From: Streptomyces sp. V2I9
Lineage (GTDB): Bacteria; Actinomycetota; Actinomycetes; Streptomycetales; Streptomycetaceae
DNA length: 64,000 nt
Assembly: GCF_030817475.1 (NCBI RefSeq)
Contig: NZ_JAUSZJ010000002.1
Location: 1,975,501-2,039,500 of the forward strand
Reading direction: 5' to 3'
Shown here: positions 1 to 8,892 of the stretch, in pieces
How positions within the stretch are numbered: the first letter of the stretch is position 1
Layout of the letters: the number at the start of each line of letters is the position of its first letter
Position numbers and translations under genes: made by a program
The notes under the pieces: generated by a model
What the model was told of the DNA's origin: nothing
The model's database searches: none
Seen by the model: the letters and a program-made list of their open reading frames with translations, nothing else

Positions 1-806
1 GCGACCGGGGGCTGCGCCACCACCGCAACGAGGACTCCTTCGCCCTCTCCTCGACCGCGCTGCCGGACGGTTCGTCCGCCGTCGTCGCGATCGTCTGCGA
101 CGGGGTCTCCTCGGCGAGCCGCCCCGACGAGGCGTCGGCCGCCGCCGCGAACGCCGCCAACGAGGCGCTCCTGGCCTCCCTCCCCCGTGGTACGCACCCG
201 CAGCAGGCGATGCACGAGGCGATCGTCGCCGCGTCCGAGGCGGTCAACGCCCTGGCGCAGGAACCGGCCGGAGCGAGGGAGCCCGACACGCACCGCCATC
301 AGAACGCCCCGGCCTGCACCCTGGTCGGCGCGGTCATGGCGGGCGACCTGCTGATCATCGGCTGGGTCGGCGACAGCCGGGCCTACTGGGTGCCGGAGGA
401 CCGGGCCCGGCCCACCGCCCGGCTCACCGAGGACGACTCCTGGGCCGCGCAGATGGTGGCGGCCGGGCTGATGAACGAGGCGGAGGCGTACGCGGACGAC
501 CGCGCCCACGCCATCACCGGCTGGCTCGGCGCCGACGCGTACGAACTGGAGCCGCACACCGCCGCGTTCAAGCCGGACCGGCCGGGCCTGGTGGTCGTGT
601 GCACGGACGGCCTGTGGAACTACGCGGAGTCCGCCGAGGAGATGGCCGCCGCCGTCCCGGCCGATGCCCGCGAGCGTCCGCTGCACGCCGCCCGGGTGCT
701 GGTCGGTCACGCCCTCGACGGCGGGGGCCACGACAACGTAACGGTGGCACTGATGCCGTTCGCCGTACGGCCGCAAGGGGCAGGATCGGCCCGCGAAACC
801 GTGTGA
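1..806 (+). CDS. PP2C-family serine/threonine protein phosphatase, 5' partial
   Basis: This is the C-terminal part (about 268 residues) of a PPM/PP2C metal-dependent phosphatase, which would remove phosphate from Ser/Thr residues in the cytoplasm. The reading frame is already open at base 3, and the true start lies outside the window. PP2C motifs appear in order: RHHRNEDSF (the R-x-x-N-E-D motif near the N-terminus), VCDGVSS with a metal-binding Asp, GWVGDSRAYW, CTDGLWNY and GHDNVTVAL with the last metal-binding Asp. The protein ends shortly after that last motif, as the family usually does. It is followed after 17 bases by a VWA-domain gene and then an FHA-domain gene. This trio usually sits beside a Hanks-type kinase in actinomycetes, so reversal of kinase signalling on the FHA partner is a reasonable inference. 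The family call is firm; the substrate is unknown. Confidence 0.93.
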   Translation, partial: DRGLRHHRNEDSFALSSTALPDGSSAVVAIVCDGVSSASRPDEASAAAANAANEALLASLPRGTHPQQAMHEAIVAASEAVNALAQEPAGAREPDTHRHQNAPACTLVGAVMAGDLLIIGWVGDSRAYWVPEDRARPTARLTEDDSWAAQMVAAGLMNEAEAYADDRAHAITGWLGADAYELEPHTAAFKPDRPGLVVVCTDGLWNYAESAEEMAAAVPADARERPLHAARVLVGHALDGGGHDNVTVALMPFAVRPQGAGSARETV

Positions 807-823
807 ACCTCAAGGAGCCGACC

Positions 824-2179
824 ATGGCCAACTTCTCCAAGTCGAACGTGCCGCAGTTCTCCGTCGAGGTGTACCAGAACGCGTTCCTGCCCGAGGGAGG
901 CCGCGAGGTCAACGCCATCGTGACCGTCACCTCGACGGGCGGCGGCACCACCGGCGGGATACCCCTGGCGGATTCGGGGGCCGCGTACGGGGCGGGGCGG
1001 GGGCCGAGCGCCGCCGTCGTGCTGATGGTCGACTGCTCGGGCTCGATGGACTACCCGCCGACGAAGATGCGCAACGCGCGTGACGCGACGGCGGCGGCCG
1101 TCGACACCCTGCGCGACGGCACCCTGTTCGCGGTGGTCGCCGGGACGCATGTCGCCCGGGACGTCTATCCGGGCGACGGGCGGCTCGCGGTCGCCGACGC
1201 GCACACGAAGGCACAGGCCAAGGAGGCCCTGCGCAGGCTCAGCGCCGGCGGGGGCACCGCGATCGGCACCTGGCTGGGACTGGCCGACCGGCTGCTGGGC
1301 TCGGCCGACGCGGCCATCCGGCACGGCATCCTGCTGACCGACGGCCGCAACGAGCACGAGGCGCCCGAGGATCTGCGGGCGGCGCTGGACGCCTGCGCGG
1401 GCCGGTTCACCTGCGACGCCCGCGGGGTGGGCACCGACTGGGAGGTGAAGGAGGTCACCGGCATCGCCGCCGCCCTCCTCGGCACGGCCGACATCGTCGC
1501 CGACCCCTCGGGCCTGGCCGCGGACTTCACGCGGATGATGGAGAACGCCATGGACAAGGAGGTCGCGGACGTGGCGCTGCGGCTCTGGACTCCGGTGGGG
1601 GTGGAGATCCGGTTCGTGAAGCAGGTCGCGCCGACCGTGGCGGACCTGACCGGGCGGCGCACCGAGGCGGGCCCCCGCGCCGGGGACTACCCGACCGGTT
1701 CGTGGGGCGACGAGTCACGGGACTACCACGTGTGCGTACGGGTTCCGGAGGCCGGGATCGGCCAGGAGATGCTGGCGGCACGGGTCTCCCTGATCCTGCC
1801 CGACCCCTCGGGCACGGGCGTGCCGCAGCCCCTGTCGCAAGGGCTCGTACGGGCGGTGTGGACGGACGACATGGCGGCGTCCACCTCGATCAATCCGCAT
1901 GTCGCGCACTACACGGGCCAGGCCGAGCTGGCGCAGGTCATCCAGCAGGGCCTGGAAGCGCGCAAGTCGGGCGATTTCCACGGCGCGACGGCCAAGCTGG
2001 GGCGTGCGGTACAGCTGGCGTCGGCATCCGGGAACCAGGACACCGCGCGGCTGCTCTCGAAGGTGGTCGACGTCGTCGACGCCGCGACAGGTACTGTGCG
2101 ACTGAAGGCGAAGGTCGCGGAAGCGGACGAGATGACCCTCGAAACGCGCTCGACCAAGACCGTTCGCGTCAAGAAGTAG
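824..2179 (+). CDS. VWA-domain protein of a phospho-signalling cluster
   Basis: The predicted product has 451 residues and contains a von Willebrand factor A domain. The MIDAS motif is intact: D70-C-S72-G-S74 (DCSGSMD), a later Thr in GGGTAIGTW and the Asp of LLTDGRN. There is no signal peptide or membrane segment, so it should be cytoplasmic and bind a divalent cation and a protein partner. The C-terminal ~110 residues are helical and include a TPR-like stretch (AQVIQQGLEARKSGDF). The ATG at 824 is chosen because AAGGAG lies 7 bases upstream; the frame is open much further upstream, but that part overlaps the phosphatase in another frame and is unlikely to be used. It sits between a PP2C phosphatase and an FHA protein and is probably co-transcribed with both. 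Its biochemical role is not established. Confidence 0.9.
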   Translation: MANFSKSNVPQFSVEVYQNAFLPEGGREVNAIVTVTSTGGGTTGGIPLADSGAAYGAGRGPSAAVVLMVDCSGSMDYPPTKMRNARDATAAAVDTLRDGTLFAVVAGTHVARDVYPGDGRLAVADAHTKAQAKEALRRLSAGGGTAIGTWLGLADRLLGSADAAIRHGILLTDGRNEHEAPEDLRAALDACAGRFTCDARGVGTDWEVKEVTGIAAALLGTADIVADPSGLAADFTRMMENAMDKEVADVALRLWTPVGVEIRFVKQVAPTVADLTGRRTEAGPRAGDYPTGSWGDESRDYHVCVRVPEAGIGQEMLAARVSLILPDPSGTGVPQPLSQGLVRAVWTDDMAASTSINPHVAHYTGQAELAQVIQQGLEARKSGDFHGATAKLGRAVQLASASGNQDTARLLSKVVDVVDAATGTVRLKAKVAEADEMTLETRSTKTVRVKK

Positions 2180-2309
2180 CACGGTCCGGTCATCCGTTGA
2201 CCACAGGCCGTGAGCACAGAACAGCCCGACGTACTCGCTGAGCAACGACGCCGCGATCGACAGCAATGACGGCCTCCGCGGCCGGAAGAGGAGAGGGGGA
2301 AGCGCCGAC

Positions 2310-3807
2310 ATGCCGACCTGCCCGAACGGACACCAGTCGGGTTCCGAGGACTGGTGCGAGGTCTGCGGACACCGCATGGCCCCGGGCGGTGCGCCCGCGG
2401 GCGCCGTGCCCCCGCCGCCTCCGCCGCCGCCCGCGCCCGGTTACGGCTACCCGCAGCCGGGTTCCGGCGCCGATGGCGGCCCGCCCACCATGCAGGCGGA
2501 GCTCTGCCCGCAGTGCCGCACGCCGCGTGAGGCGATGGCGCCGTTCTGCGAGGAGTGCCGCTGGAACTTCCTCACCAACAAGGCGACCTCCTACACCCCG
2601 CTGGCACCGCAGCACGGTACGCCCGGCGGCCCGCCGCCCGGCCTCAGCCTGCCGCCCGGCTTCCAGTCCCAGAGCCCCGCCGGTCCCGGCGGCCAGGGCG
2701 GTCCCGGCGCACAGTACGGTCCCGGCGGTCAGGGTGGCCCCGGCGGCCAGCACGGCTCCGGTGCTCCCGGCGGTCAGGGTGGTCAGCACGGCCCCGGCGG
2801 TCAGGGCGGCCCCTCCGGCGAACCCCGGGCGCACGACCCGTTCGACTACCAGGGCTCGCGCCCCTCGCAGATGAACCGTCCCGCCGAGCCGCTCGCCCCC
2901 GAGCAGAACGGCCCGCAGGGGCACGGCGGTCAGGGCGGGCCTCCGCCGCAGTCGTTCCGGCAGGGGCCCCCGCCGCCGTCGTTCCAGCAGCGGGGAAATC
3001 CGGCCGCAGCAGCAGTCGGCCCCGTCGGCACCCTCGCCGTTCGAGCCGCAGCAGTCGGCCCCTTCGGCGTCCTCGTCGTTCGAGCCCCGGCAGTCCTCGC
3101 CCTTCGCACCGCAGCAGCAGTCGGCGCCGCCCGCGCCGCCGCACTCGTCGGGGCACACGGGCGGCGGGGACGACTGGGTGCTGCCGCCGCCCTCCCGGGC
3201 GCAGGCCCCGCAGCCACCCCAGCAGTTCCAGCAGCCCGGCCCCCACCAGGGCCAGGGGCCGGGGCACGGCCAGGGGTACGACGGTCACGGCGGCCCGGAC
3301 CAGGGACACGCGGGACACGGCCAGGGCGGCCCGGACCAGGGGTACGACCAGGGCGGTCAGCAGCACGCCGGGGTGCCCGGCCAGGGGCGGCAGCAGCAGC
3401 CCGTCTCCTGGACGGCCGTGATCGCTCCCGACCGCGCGTACTTCCTGGCGATGATGCAGCGCAGCGGCCCCGAGGCCAGCGGGCTGAACCTGCCCGCGTA
3501 CTCCCCGGAGCAGCGCCTTCCGCTCACCGGCGGCCAGGTCACCATCGGGCGGCGGCGGCAGAGCACCGGTGAGTCCCCCGACGTCGACCTGTCGGTGCCC
3601 CCGGAGGACCCGGGCGTCTCGCACCAGCACGCGGTGCTGGTGCAGCAGCCCGACGGCGGCTGGGCGGTCGTCGACCAGAACTCCACCAACGGCACCACGC
3701 TGAACGGCGCCGAGGAGCCGATCCAGCCCTACGTCCCCGTTCCGCTCCAGGACGGCGACCAGGTGCACGTCGGGGCGTGGACGACGATCACGCTCCACCG
3801 GGACTGA
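2310..3807 (+). CDS. Zinc-ribbon / Pro-Gln-Gly-rich / FHA-domain protein, with one apparent frameshift
   Basis: The N-terminus carries two Cys4-type zinc ribbons (CPNGHQSGSEDWCEVCG, then CPQC...CEEC). A long disordered linker with repeated GGQGGPGG units follows, and then a C-terminal FHA domain that would bind phosphothreonine (VTIGRRR, GVSHQHAV, NSTNGTTLNG). The N- and C-terminal parts lie in different frames. The first frame turns into Arg/Ala-rich nonsense after base ~2995, while the second frame reads sensible Q/P/S-rich linker from ~2996 into the FHA domain. Removing one G from the GGGG run at 2992-2995 joins them into a protein of about 498 residues. This could be a sequencing indel or a real disruption. 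ATG 2310 follows a GGAGAGGGGG purine run. It is the third gene of the phosphatase-VWA-FHA set and probably reads kinase phosphorylation. Confidence 0.85.
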
Positions 3808-3813
3808 GCGGCC

Positions 3814-3837
3814 GGCCCGGCCCTCCGGGGCCGGGCC
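3814..3837. terminator. Hairpin between convergent genes
   Basis: A perfect 10-bp GC stem with the loop TCCG lies between the FHA gene stop and the convergent methyltransferase gene stop. It could act in both directions. There is no T-tract, which is usual for Streptomyces terminators. Confidence 0.7.
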
Positions 3838-3846
3838 CGTGCCGCC

Positions 3847-4848
3847 TCAGCCGGCGGCGAGCGGCCAGGTGTACGGGCCCTGCGGGTCGTCGAGCCAGGC
3901 CCACTGGCGGCCCCGGCCGACCGTGACGCCGTACCTCTCCCGCTGCGGGCGCCCCTCGCGCTCCCAGAGGGAGAGGGCCTCGTGCGGATCGAGGGCTCCC
4001 GCGCTCAGGGTCAGCAGGAACCGGAAGAGGTCGTCCCCGGCCACCCGGCGCGGCAGCGCGCCGAGGTACGGAAGGGAGTCGCCCACCGGGTGCGCCCCGC
4101 GCAGCGGCACGAAGTACGCGGGGGTGTGCAGGAAGTGCCCCTCCGCGCGCGGGCCGTGCGCCGTCCCGCGGACCCGGAGCGAGACCAGGCCCGTGGCGAG
4201 GGGCGCGATGATCCGTGCCCCCGGACGGCACTGCTCCGGCCAACTGCGCGGTACGGACGGCAGGGTGCAGGTCCCGATGATCCGGTCGTACGGGGCGCGC
4301 GCCGGGCAGCCCCGTGCTCCGTCGCCGGTGACCACCGTCGGATGGCGGCCGGCCGCGGCGAGGTGGCCGCGGGCGGCGTCCGTGATCTCCGGGTCCAGAT
4401 CGACGGTGGTCACCGCCGGATCGCCGAGCCGGTGGGCGAGCAGGGCCGCGTTGTAGCCGGGGCCGGTACCGATCTCCAGGACGGTGTGCCCGTCCTCGAC
4501 GCCGAGGGCGTCGAGCATCAGGGCCATCAGGGACGGCTGGCTGGAGGACGAGACGAGTTCGCCGTCCTTGAGGCGGGTGGCCAGTGCCTCGTCCGTGTAC
4601 ACCCCGCGCAGCCAGCGGGAGCGGCGCTCGGGGTCGGGGTCCTCGCCCCGGAGGCGTTCGTAACCCCGGACGCCGTGCACGTAGAAGAACGGTACGAACA
4701 GGTGGCGGGGGACCTCGGCGAAGGCGGTGCGCCAGGCGGGGTCGGTGAGCGCGCCCCGCGCCGCGATCACCCGGACCAGGGCCTCCCGCGCCGCGTCGGC
4801 CTCGGCGTCGGAGACGGACGGGGAGGAGCCGTACCGCTGTGTGCCCAT
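3847..4848 (-). CDS. Protein-L-isoaspartate O-methyltransferase-like SAM methyltransferase
   Basis: The predicted product has 333 residues. The Rossmann SAM-binding motif VLEIGTGPGYNAALLA and the acidic strand end TVDLDPE are intact. They follow a helical N-terminal region and the SSSSQPSLMA segment, which is typical of PCMT-family enzymes. A C-terminal extension of roughly 120 residues is common in actinomycete homologues. The family methylates isoaspartyl residues for repair, but long actinobacterial versions can be modification enzymes with other substrates, so the substrate is open. The ATG at 4848 is chosen because the longer frame (to 5004) would run across the divergent globin start. 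A GGAGG lies almost against this ATG, so the start is not certain. It is divergent from the globin gene with a shared 133-base spacer. Confidence 0.82.
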   Translation of the reverse strand: MGTQRYGSSPSVSDAEADAAREALVRVIAARGALTDPAWRTAFAEVPRHLFVPFFYVHGVRGYERLRGEDPDPERRSRWLRGVYTDEALATRLKDGELVSSSSQPSLMALMLDALGVEDGHTVLEIGTGPGYNAALLAHRLGDPAVTTVDLDPEITDAARGHLAAAGRHPTVVTGDGARGCPARAPYDRIIGTCTLPSVPRSWPEQCRPGARIIAPLATGLVSLRVRGTAHGPRAEGHFLHTPAYFVPLRGAHPVGDSLPYLGALPRRVAGDDLFRFLLTLSAGALDPHEALSLWEREGRPQRERYGVTVGRGRQWAWLDDPQGPYTWPLAAG

Positions 4849-4981
4849 ACCTCCACTGTCCTGCGCCGGGACCGCGCGGGCGAACGGTACGGCGAACGCG
4901 CGCCCGCCGAACACCCTCGGTGCGCCCGCCCTTGGTCCTAGGACCCCCGTCCTCGGCCGGAGCGTCTGCGACCATGGACGG

Positions 4982-5386
4982 GTGACTGAGATTCCGCGCG
5001 ACACGCTTCAGGAGCAGACCTTCTACGAGCAGGTCGGCGGCGAGGCGACCTTCCGGCGCCTGGTCCACCGCTTCTACGAGGGCGTGGCGGGCGACGAACT
5101 GCTGCGGCCGATGTATCCGGAGGAGGATCTGGGTCCGGCCGAGGAGCGGTTCGCGCTGTTCCTGATGCAGTACTGGGGCGGCCCGCGCACCTACAGCGAT
5201 CACCGGGGGCACCCCCGGCTGCGCATGCGGCACGCGCCGTTCCGGGTGGACCGGGCGGCCCATGACGCCTGGCTGTCCCATATGCGGGTGGCGCTGGACG
5301 AGCTGGGACTCGCGCCGGAGCACGAGCGGCAGTTGTGGGACTACATGACGTACGCCGCCGCCTCGATGATCAACACCGCGGACTGA
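4982..5386 (+). CDS. glbO: Group II truncated haemoglobin (trHbO-type)
   Basis: The product is 134 residues with a GTG start, a normal size for a 2-over-2 globin. The proximal haem ligand is His84 in RLRMRHAPF. The helix-B Tyr is in HRFYEGV, the CD-region segment is LMQYWGGP, and Trp97 (HDAWLSHM) fits the G8 Trp that marks group II. The group II family binds O2, NO and peroxide in the cytoplasm and is linked to redox and NO defence. An ATG at 4974 is out of frame, so GTG 4982 is preferred. The gene is divergent from the methyltransferase. The family call is firm; the physiological ligand here is not visible. Confidence 0.95.
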   Translation: MTEIPRDTLQEQTFYEQVGGEATFRRLVHRFYEGVAGDELLRPMYPEEDLGPAEERFALFLMQYWGGPRTYSDHRGHPRLRMRHAPFRVDRAAHDAWLSHMRVALDELGLAPEHERQLWDYMTYAAASMINTAD

Positions 5387-5597
5387 TCACGTCCCGGCAC
5401 CGATCAGTCACCCGTGCGTGACGCATGAGCGGTCCGTGACCGAACGACTCCGGAATCCGATCCTCCACCTCCGCATAACGATCACGATCGCGTCAAGGTG
5501 CACCGGCAAGCGGTTACCGGAACCCGGTCGCCTCTGACAGCATCACCGGTACGCCGGGGGGCGTGCGCATGCGGTGTTTCCGGGGCTGGGGGATCAG

Positions 5598-8500
5598 GTG
5601 ACGGGTTTCGTCCTTCTGCGGGTGCGGGCTCATCGCCTGTTGCTCTCCGCGGCCCTCCTCGCCGTTCTGCTGACCACGTCCGTCCTGGCCGCGCTCACCG
5701 CGTTCTCCAGCTCTGTGGGCGACGCGGCCCTGCGCCACTCGCTCACCCACGGTTCCGCCGCCTCCGCCTCCCTCCTCGTCACCGCCTCCGTGGACCACGA
5801 GCGGCGCGCCGAGGCCGACGACGCCGTCCGCGAGGCGTCCCGCGACGCCTTCGACGGGCTGCCCGTGACGGTGGGAAAGCTGGAGAGCTCGGGGTCGTAC
5901 GCCCTGCCGCGTACGCTCCAGGAACCGGCCGCCCGGCGCGGCGAGCCGGACCTGACCCAGTTCGCCGCCCTCGACCGCACGCGCGTACGGATCACCGAGG
6001 GCGAGGCCCCCGCGGCCGGCTCCGAAGGCGGCGGGCCCGTCCAGGTCGCGCTGCCCGCGGTCGCCGCCGAGGCGCTGAAGCTCAGGCCGGGCGGACGGTT
6101 CACGGTCACCGACCGGCTGCGCGGGAAGAAGCAGCAGGTCCTGGTCACCGGTGTCTACGAGGCCGCCGACCAGGCCGATCCGTACTGGCAGCTCGATCCG
6201 CTCGGCGGGCGCGGGGTCCGCAAGCTGGCCTTCACCACGTACGGCCCGCTGCTCACCGAACCCTCGGCCCTCGCCTCCGGCACACTCAGCGGCGGGAACA
6301 CGGCCTGGCTGGCCACCGCCGACTTCGCCGGGCTGACCACCGGCTCCATGGCGGGGCTGCGCGAGGCATCGGCCGCCGCCCCGAAGGCCCTGTCCGCCGC
6401 CCCGGTCTTCTCCTCCGGCATCACCGCGCGGACGTCGCTGCCGACCGTGCTCGACCAGCTCGACCGGGCGCTGCTCGTCTCCCGTTCCACGCTGATGATC
6501 GTCGCGGTGCAGCTGGTGCTGCTCGCCGCGTACGCCCTGCTGCTGGTGGCCCGGCTCCTGAACAGCGAGCGCGACGGCGAACGCGAGCTGCTGCGGGCGC
6601 GGGGCGGCAGCCGGGGCCGGATCACCTCGTTCGCCGCGTTGGAGGCGCTGCTGCTCGCCGTGCCCGCCGCCGTGGTCGCCCCCCTGCTCGCGGGGCCGCT
6701 GACCGGGCTGCTGGCCGAGCGCGGCGCCCTGTCCCGGATCGGACTGCGGGTCGGCGAGTCCTCGGCGGGCACCGTGTGGCTGGTCTCCGCGGGCGTCGCG
6801 CTGGCCTGCGCGCTGGCCGTGGTGGCCCCGTCGCTGGCGACCGGGGCGGGCGGGCGCGGAACCCGCGCGGCGTCGCTGCCCGGCCCGGTGCGGGCGGGCG
6901 CGGACCTCGGGCTGCTCCTGATCGCGGCGGTGGCGTACTGGCAGCTCGACCGGCAGGCCGGCGGCGGGGCGCTCAGCGGCGACCGGGCGGGCGACCTCGG
7001 GGTCGATCCCCTGCTGGTGGTCGCCCCCGCCCTGGCGCTGCTCGCCGGGACGGTCCTGACCCTGCGGCTGCTGCCGCCGGCCGCGAAGCTCGCCGAGCGA
7101 CGCGCGGCCAGGGGCCGGGGGCTGCCCGCGGCCCTGGCGGGCTGGCAGTTCAGCCGCCGCCCCCTGCGCGGTGCGGGTCCGGTGCTGCTGCTGGTCCTGT
7201 CGGTGGCGATGGGCATGCTGGCGATCGGGCAGAGCGCCTCGTGGAACCGTTCGCAGTCCGACCAGGCCGACTTCGCCTCCGGCGCCTCGGTGCGGATGGT
7301 CGGCGGGACCGGGGGCGGCCCGGCCGCGGCCGGCGCCTACAGTTCCCTGCCCGGCGTGCGGCAGGCCGCCCCCGCCTACCGGGCGGACGTGGAGGTCTCC
7401 GGCGGACGCGTGGCCGAGGTCGTCGCCCTGGACACGGCCCACGCGGACGAGCGGATGCTGCTGCGCTCCGACCTCGCCGACGAGAGCCCCCGCCGGCTGT
7501 TCGAGGCCATCGCCCCGAAACCGGCCCCACGCCCCGGCCTCGTCCTGCCGAAGGACGGCACCCGGTTGAAGCTGGACCTGCGGATCACCACGGTGGCGTC
7601 GAAGCGCTCCGGGTCCGCCCCGGCCCCGGACGAGGAGGCGCCGGTGGCGACCGTGCTCCTGGAGGACCGCTACGGGCTGCCCTACCGCGCCCTGGCCGGC
7701 CCGGTGCCCGTGGACGGCGGACCGGTGGCGGTGTCCGTGCCGGTGTCGGCGGCGGGCGGCCTGGCCGTGACCGGCATCGAGCTGGACGGCCGACCGCCGG
7801 GGGAACGCGCGCGGAAGCACAGGATCTCGGTGGGCGATGTACGCGTGGTCACGGCCTCCGGCGCCGAACGTCCGGTCGCGGTGACCGGATCGGTGCGCTG
7901 GGACGCGTCCATGACGTTGACCGAGTCCGGCGAGGTCGAGCCGGGCAAGCCGCCGGTACGCAACGGCGCCACGGGCCTGCCGGACTTCACCTACGACACC
8001 GGGGTGGGCCGGACGGACGCCTGGGAGCCGGTCACCAGCACCCTGCGGATCACGGCCGCCCGCCCCCGGCCCACGGCCGTCAAGGCGGTGGCGACGGACG
8101 CCTACTTGAAGAGCACGAACGCGGAACTGGGCGACGGGATCGATCTCACCCTCGCCGGGAACACCGTCCGGGTGACGCTGGCCGAGTCGGTGCGGCGCCT
8201 TCCGACCACGGAGTCGGCGGAGCCGCCCGGCGCCGAGGACCCGTCGGGTGACGGCGGTGCGCTGCTGGTGGACCTCAAGGCCGTCACCGAGGTCCTGGCC
8301 CACCGGCCGACCGCCACGATCGAGGCGACCGAATGGTGGCTGAGCACCGCCCCCGGCGACGCCGCGAAGACGGCCGCCGCCCTGCGGGCCCTGCCGGACA
8401 CCGACCCGGCGCAGGTCCTGGTCCGCGCGGAGGCCGCCCAGCGCCTGGTGGACGACCCGCTGGGGGCCGGGCCGCAGTCGGCGCTGCCGGCCGTCGCGGT

Positions 8501-8891
8501 GGTCGCCGCCGCGCTGGCGGCGGTCGGCTTCGCCGTCAGCGCCTCGGGGTCCCGGCGCGAACGGTCGGCCGAACTGGGCGTGTTGCGGGCGCTCGGCGCC
8601 CCGCGCCGCCAGCTGGCCCGCATGGTCGCCGCCGAGCAGGGCGTGCTGATCGCCCTCGCGCTGCTGATCGGGCTCGGCATCGGCACGGTGCTGACCCGTG
8701 CCGTCGTCCCGCTGATCGTGCTGACCGGGCAGGCGGGACGGCCCGTTCCGCCGGTGCTGGTCGACCTGCCCGCCGGGCAGGTCGCCGCGCTGCTGGGGTG
8801 CGTCGCCGCACTGCCTCTCGTGATCGTCGCGACGATGGCGCTGCGCCGCGGGGACCCGGCGGTCACACTGCGCCACCAGGGGGACCACTGA
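5598..8891 (+). CDS. FtsX-like ABC exporter permease, first subunit
   Basis: The predicted product of about 1,097 residues is a large membrane permease of the FtsX/MacB-like type. An N-terminal membrane helix (LLLSAALLAVLLTTSVL) is followed by an extracytoplasmic domain. A cluster of helices lies around residues 295-545, then a second large periplasm-type domain, and three more helices at the C-terminus (SALPAVAVVAAALAAVGF, LIALALLIGLGIGTVL, ALLGCVAALPLVIVATMAL). Two FtsX repeats in one chain are usual for such long actinomycete proteins. GTG 5598 has a GGGGGA five bases upstream; a GTG at 5574 in the same frame is the alternative. The second permease starts 1 base after this stop, and an ATPase gene follows, so the three form one exporter. 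The exported substrate (lipid, peptide or cell-envelope signal) is not apparent. Confidence 0.88.
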   Translation: MTGFVLLRVRAHRLLLSAALLAVLLTTSVLAALTAFSSSVGDAALRHSLTHGSAASASLLVTASVDHERRAEADDAVREASRDAFDGLPVTVGKLESSGSYALPRTLQEPAARRGEPDLTQFAALDRTRVRITEGEAPAAGSEGGGPVQVALPAVAAEALKLRPGGRFTVTDRLRGKKQQVLVTGVYEAADQADPYWQLDPLGGRGVRKLAFTTYGPLLTEPSALASGTLSGGNTAWLATADFAGLTTGSMAGLREASAAAPKALSAAPVFSSGITARTSLPTVLDQLDRALLVSRSTLMIVAVQLVLLAAYALLLVARLLNSERDGERELLRARGGSRGRITSFAALEALLLAVPAAVVAPLLAGPLTGLLAERGALSRIGLRVGESSAGTVWLVSAGVALACALAVVAPSLATGAGGRGTRAASLPGPVRAGADLGLLLIAAVAYWQLDRQAGGGALSGDRAGDLGVDPLLVVAPALALLAGTVLTLRLLPPAAKLAERRAARGRGLPAALAGWQFSRRPLRGAGPVLLLVLSVAMGMLAIGQSASWNRSQSDQADFASGASVRMVGGTGGGPAAAGAYSSLPGVRQAAPAYRADVEVSGGRVAEVVALDTAHADERMLLRSDLADESPRRLFEAIAPKPAPRPGLVLPKDGTRLKLDLRITTVASKRSGSAPAPDEEAPVATVLLEDRYGLPYRALAGPVPVDGGPVAVSVPVSAAGGLAVTGIELDGRPPGERARKHRISVGDVRVVTASGAERPVAVTGSVRWDASMTLTESGEVEPGKPPVRNGATGLPDFTYDTGVGRTDAWEPVTSTLRITAARPRPTAVKAVATDAYLKSTNAELGDGIDLTLAGNTVRVTLAESVRRLPTTESAEPPGAEDPSGDGGALLVDLKAVTEVLAHRPTATIEATEWWLSTAPGDAAKTAAALRALPDTDPAQVLVRAEAAQRLVDDPLGAGPQSALPAVAVVAAALAAVGFAVSASGSRRERSAELGVLRALGAPRRQLARMVAAEQGVLIALALLIGLGIGTVLTRAVVPLIVLTGQAGRPVPPVLVDLPAGQVAALLGCVAALPLVIVATMALRRGDPAVTLRHQGDH

Positions 8892-8892
8892 T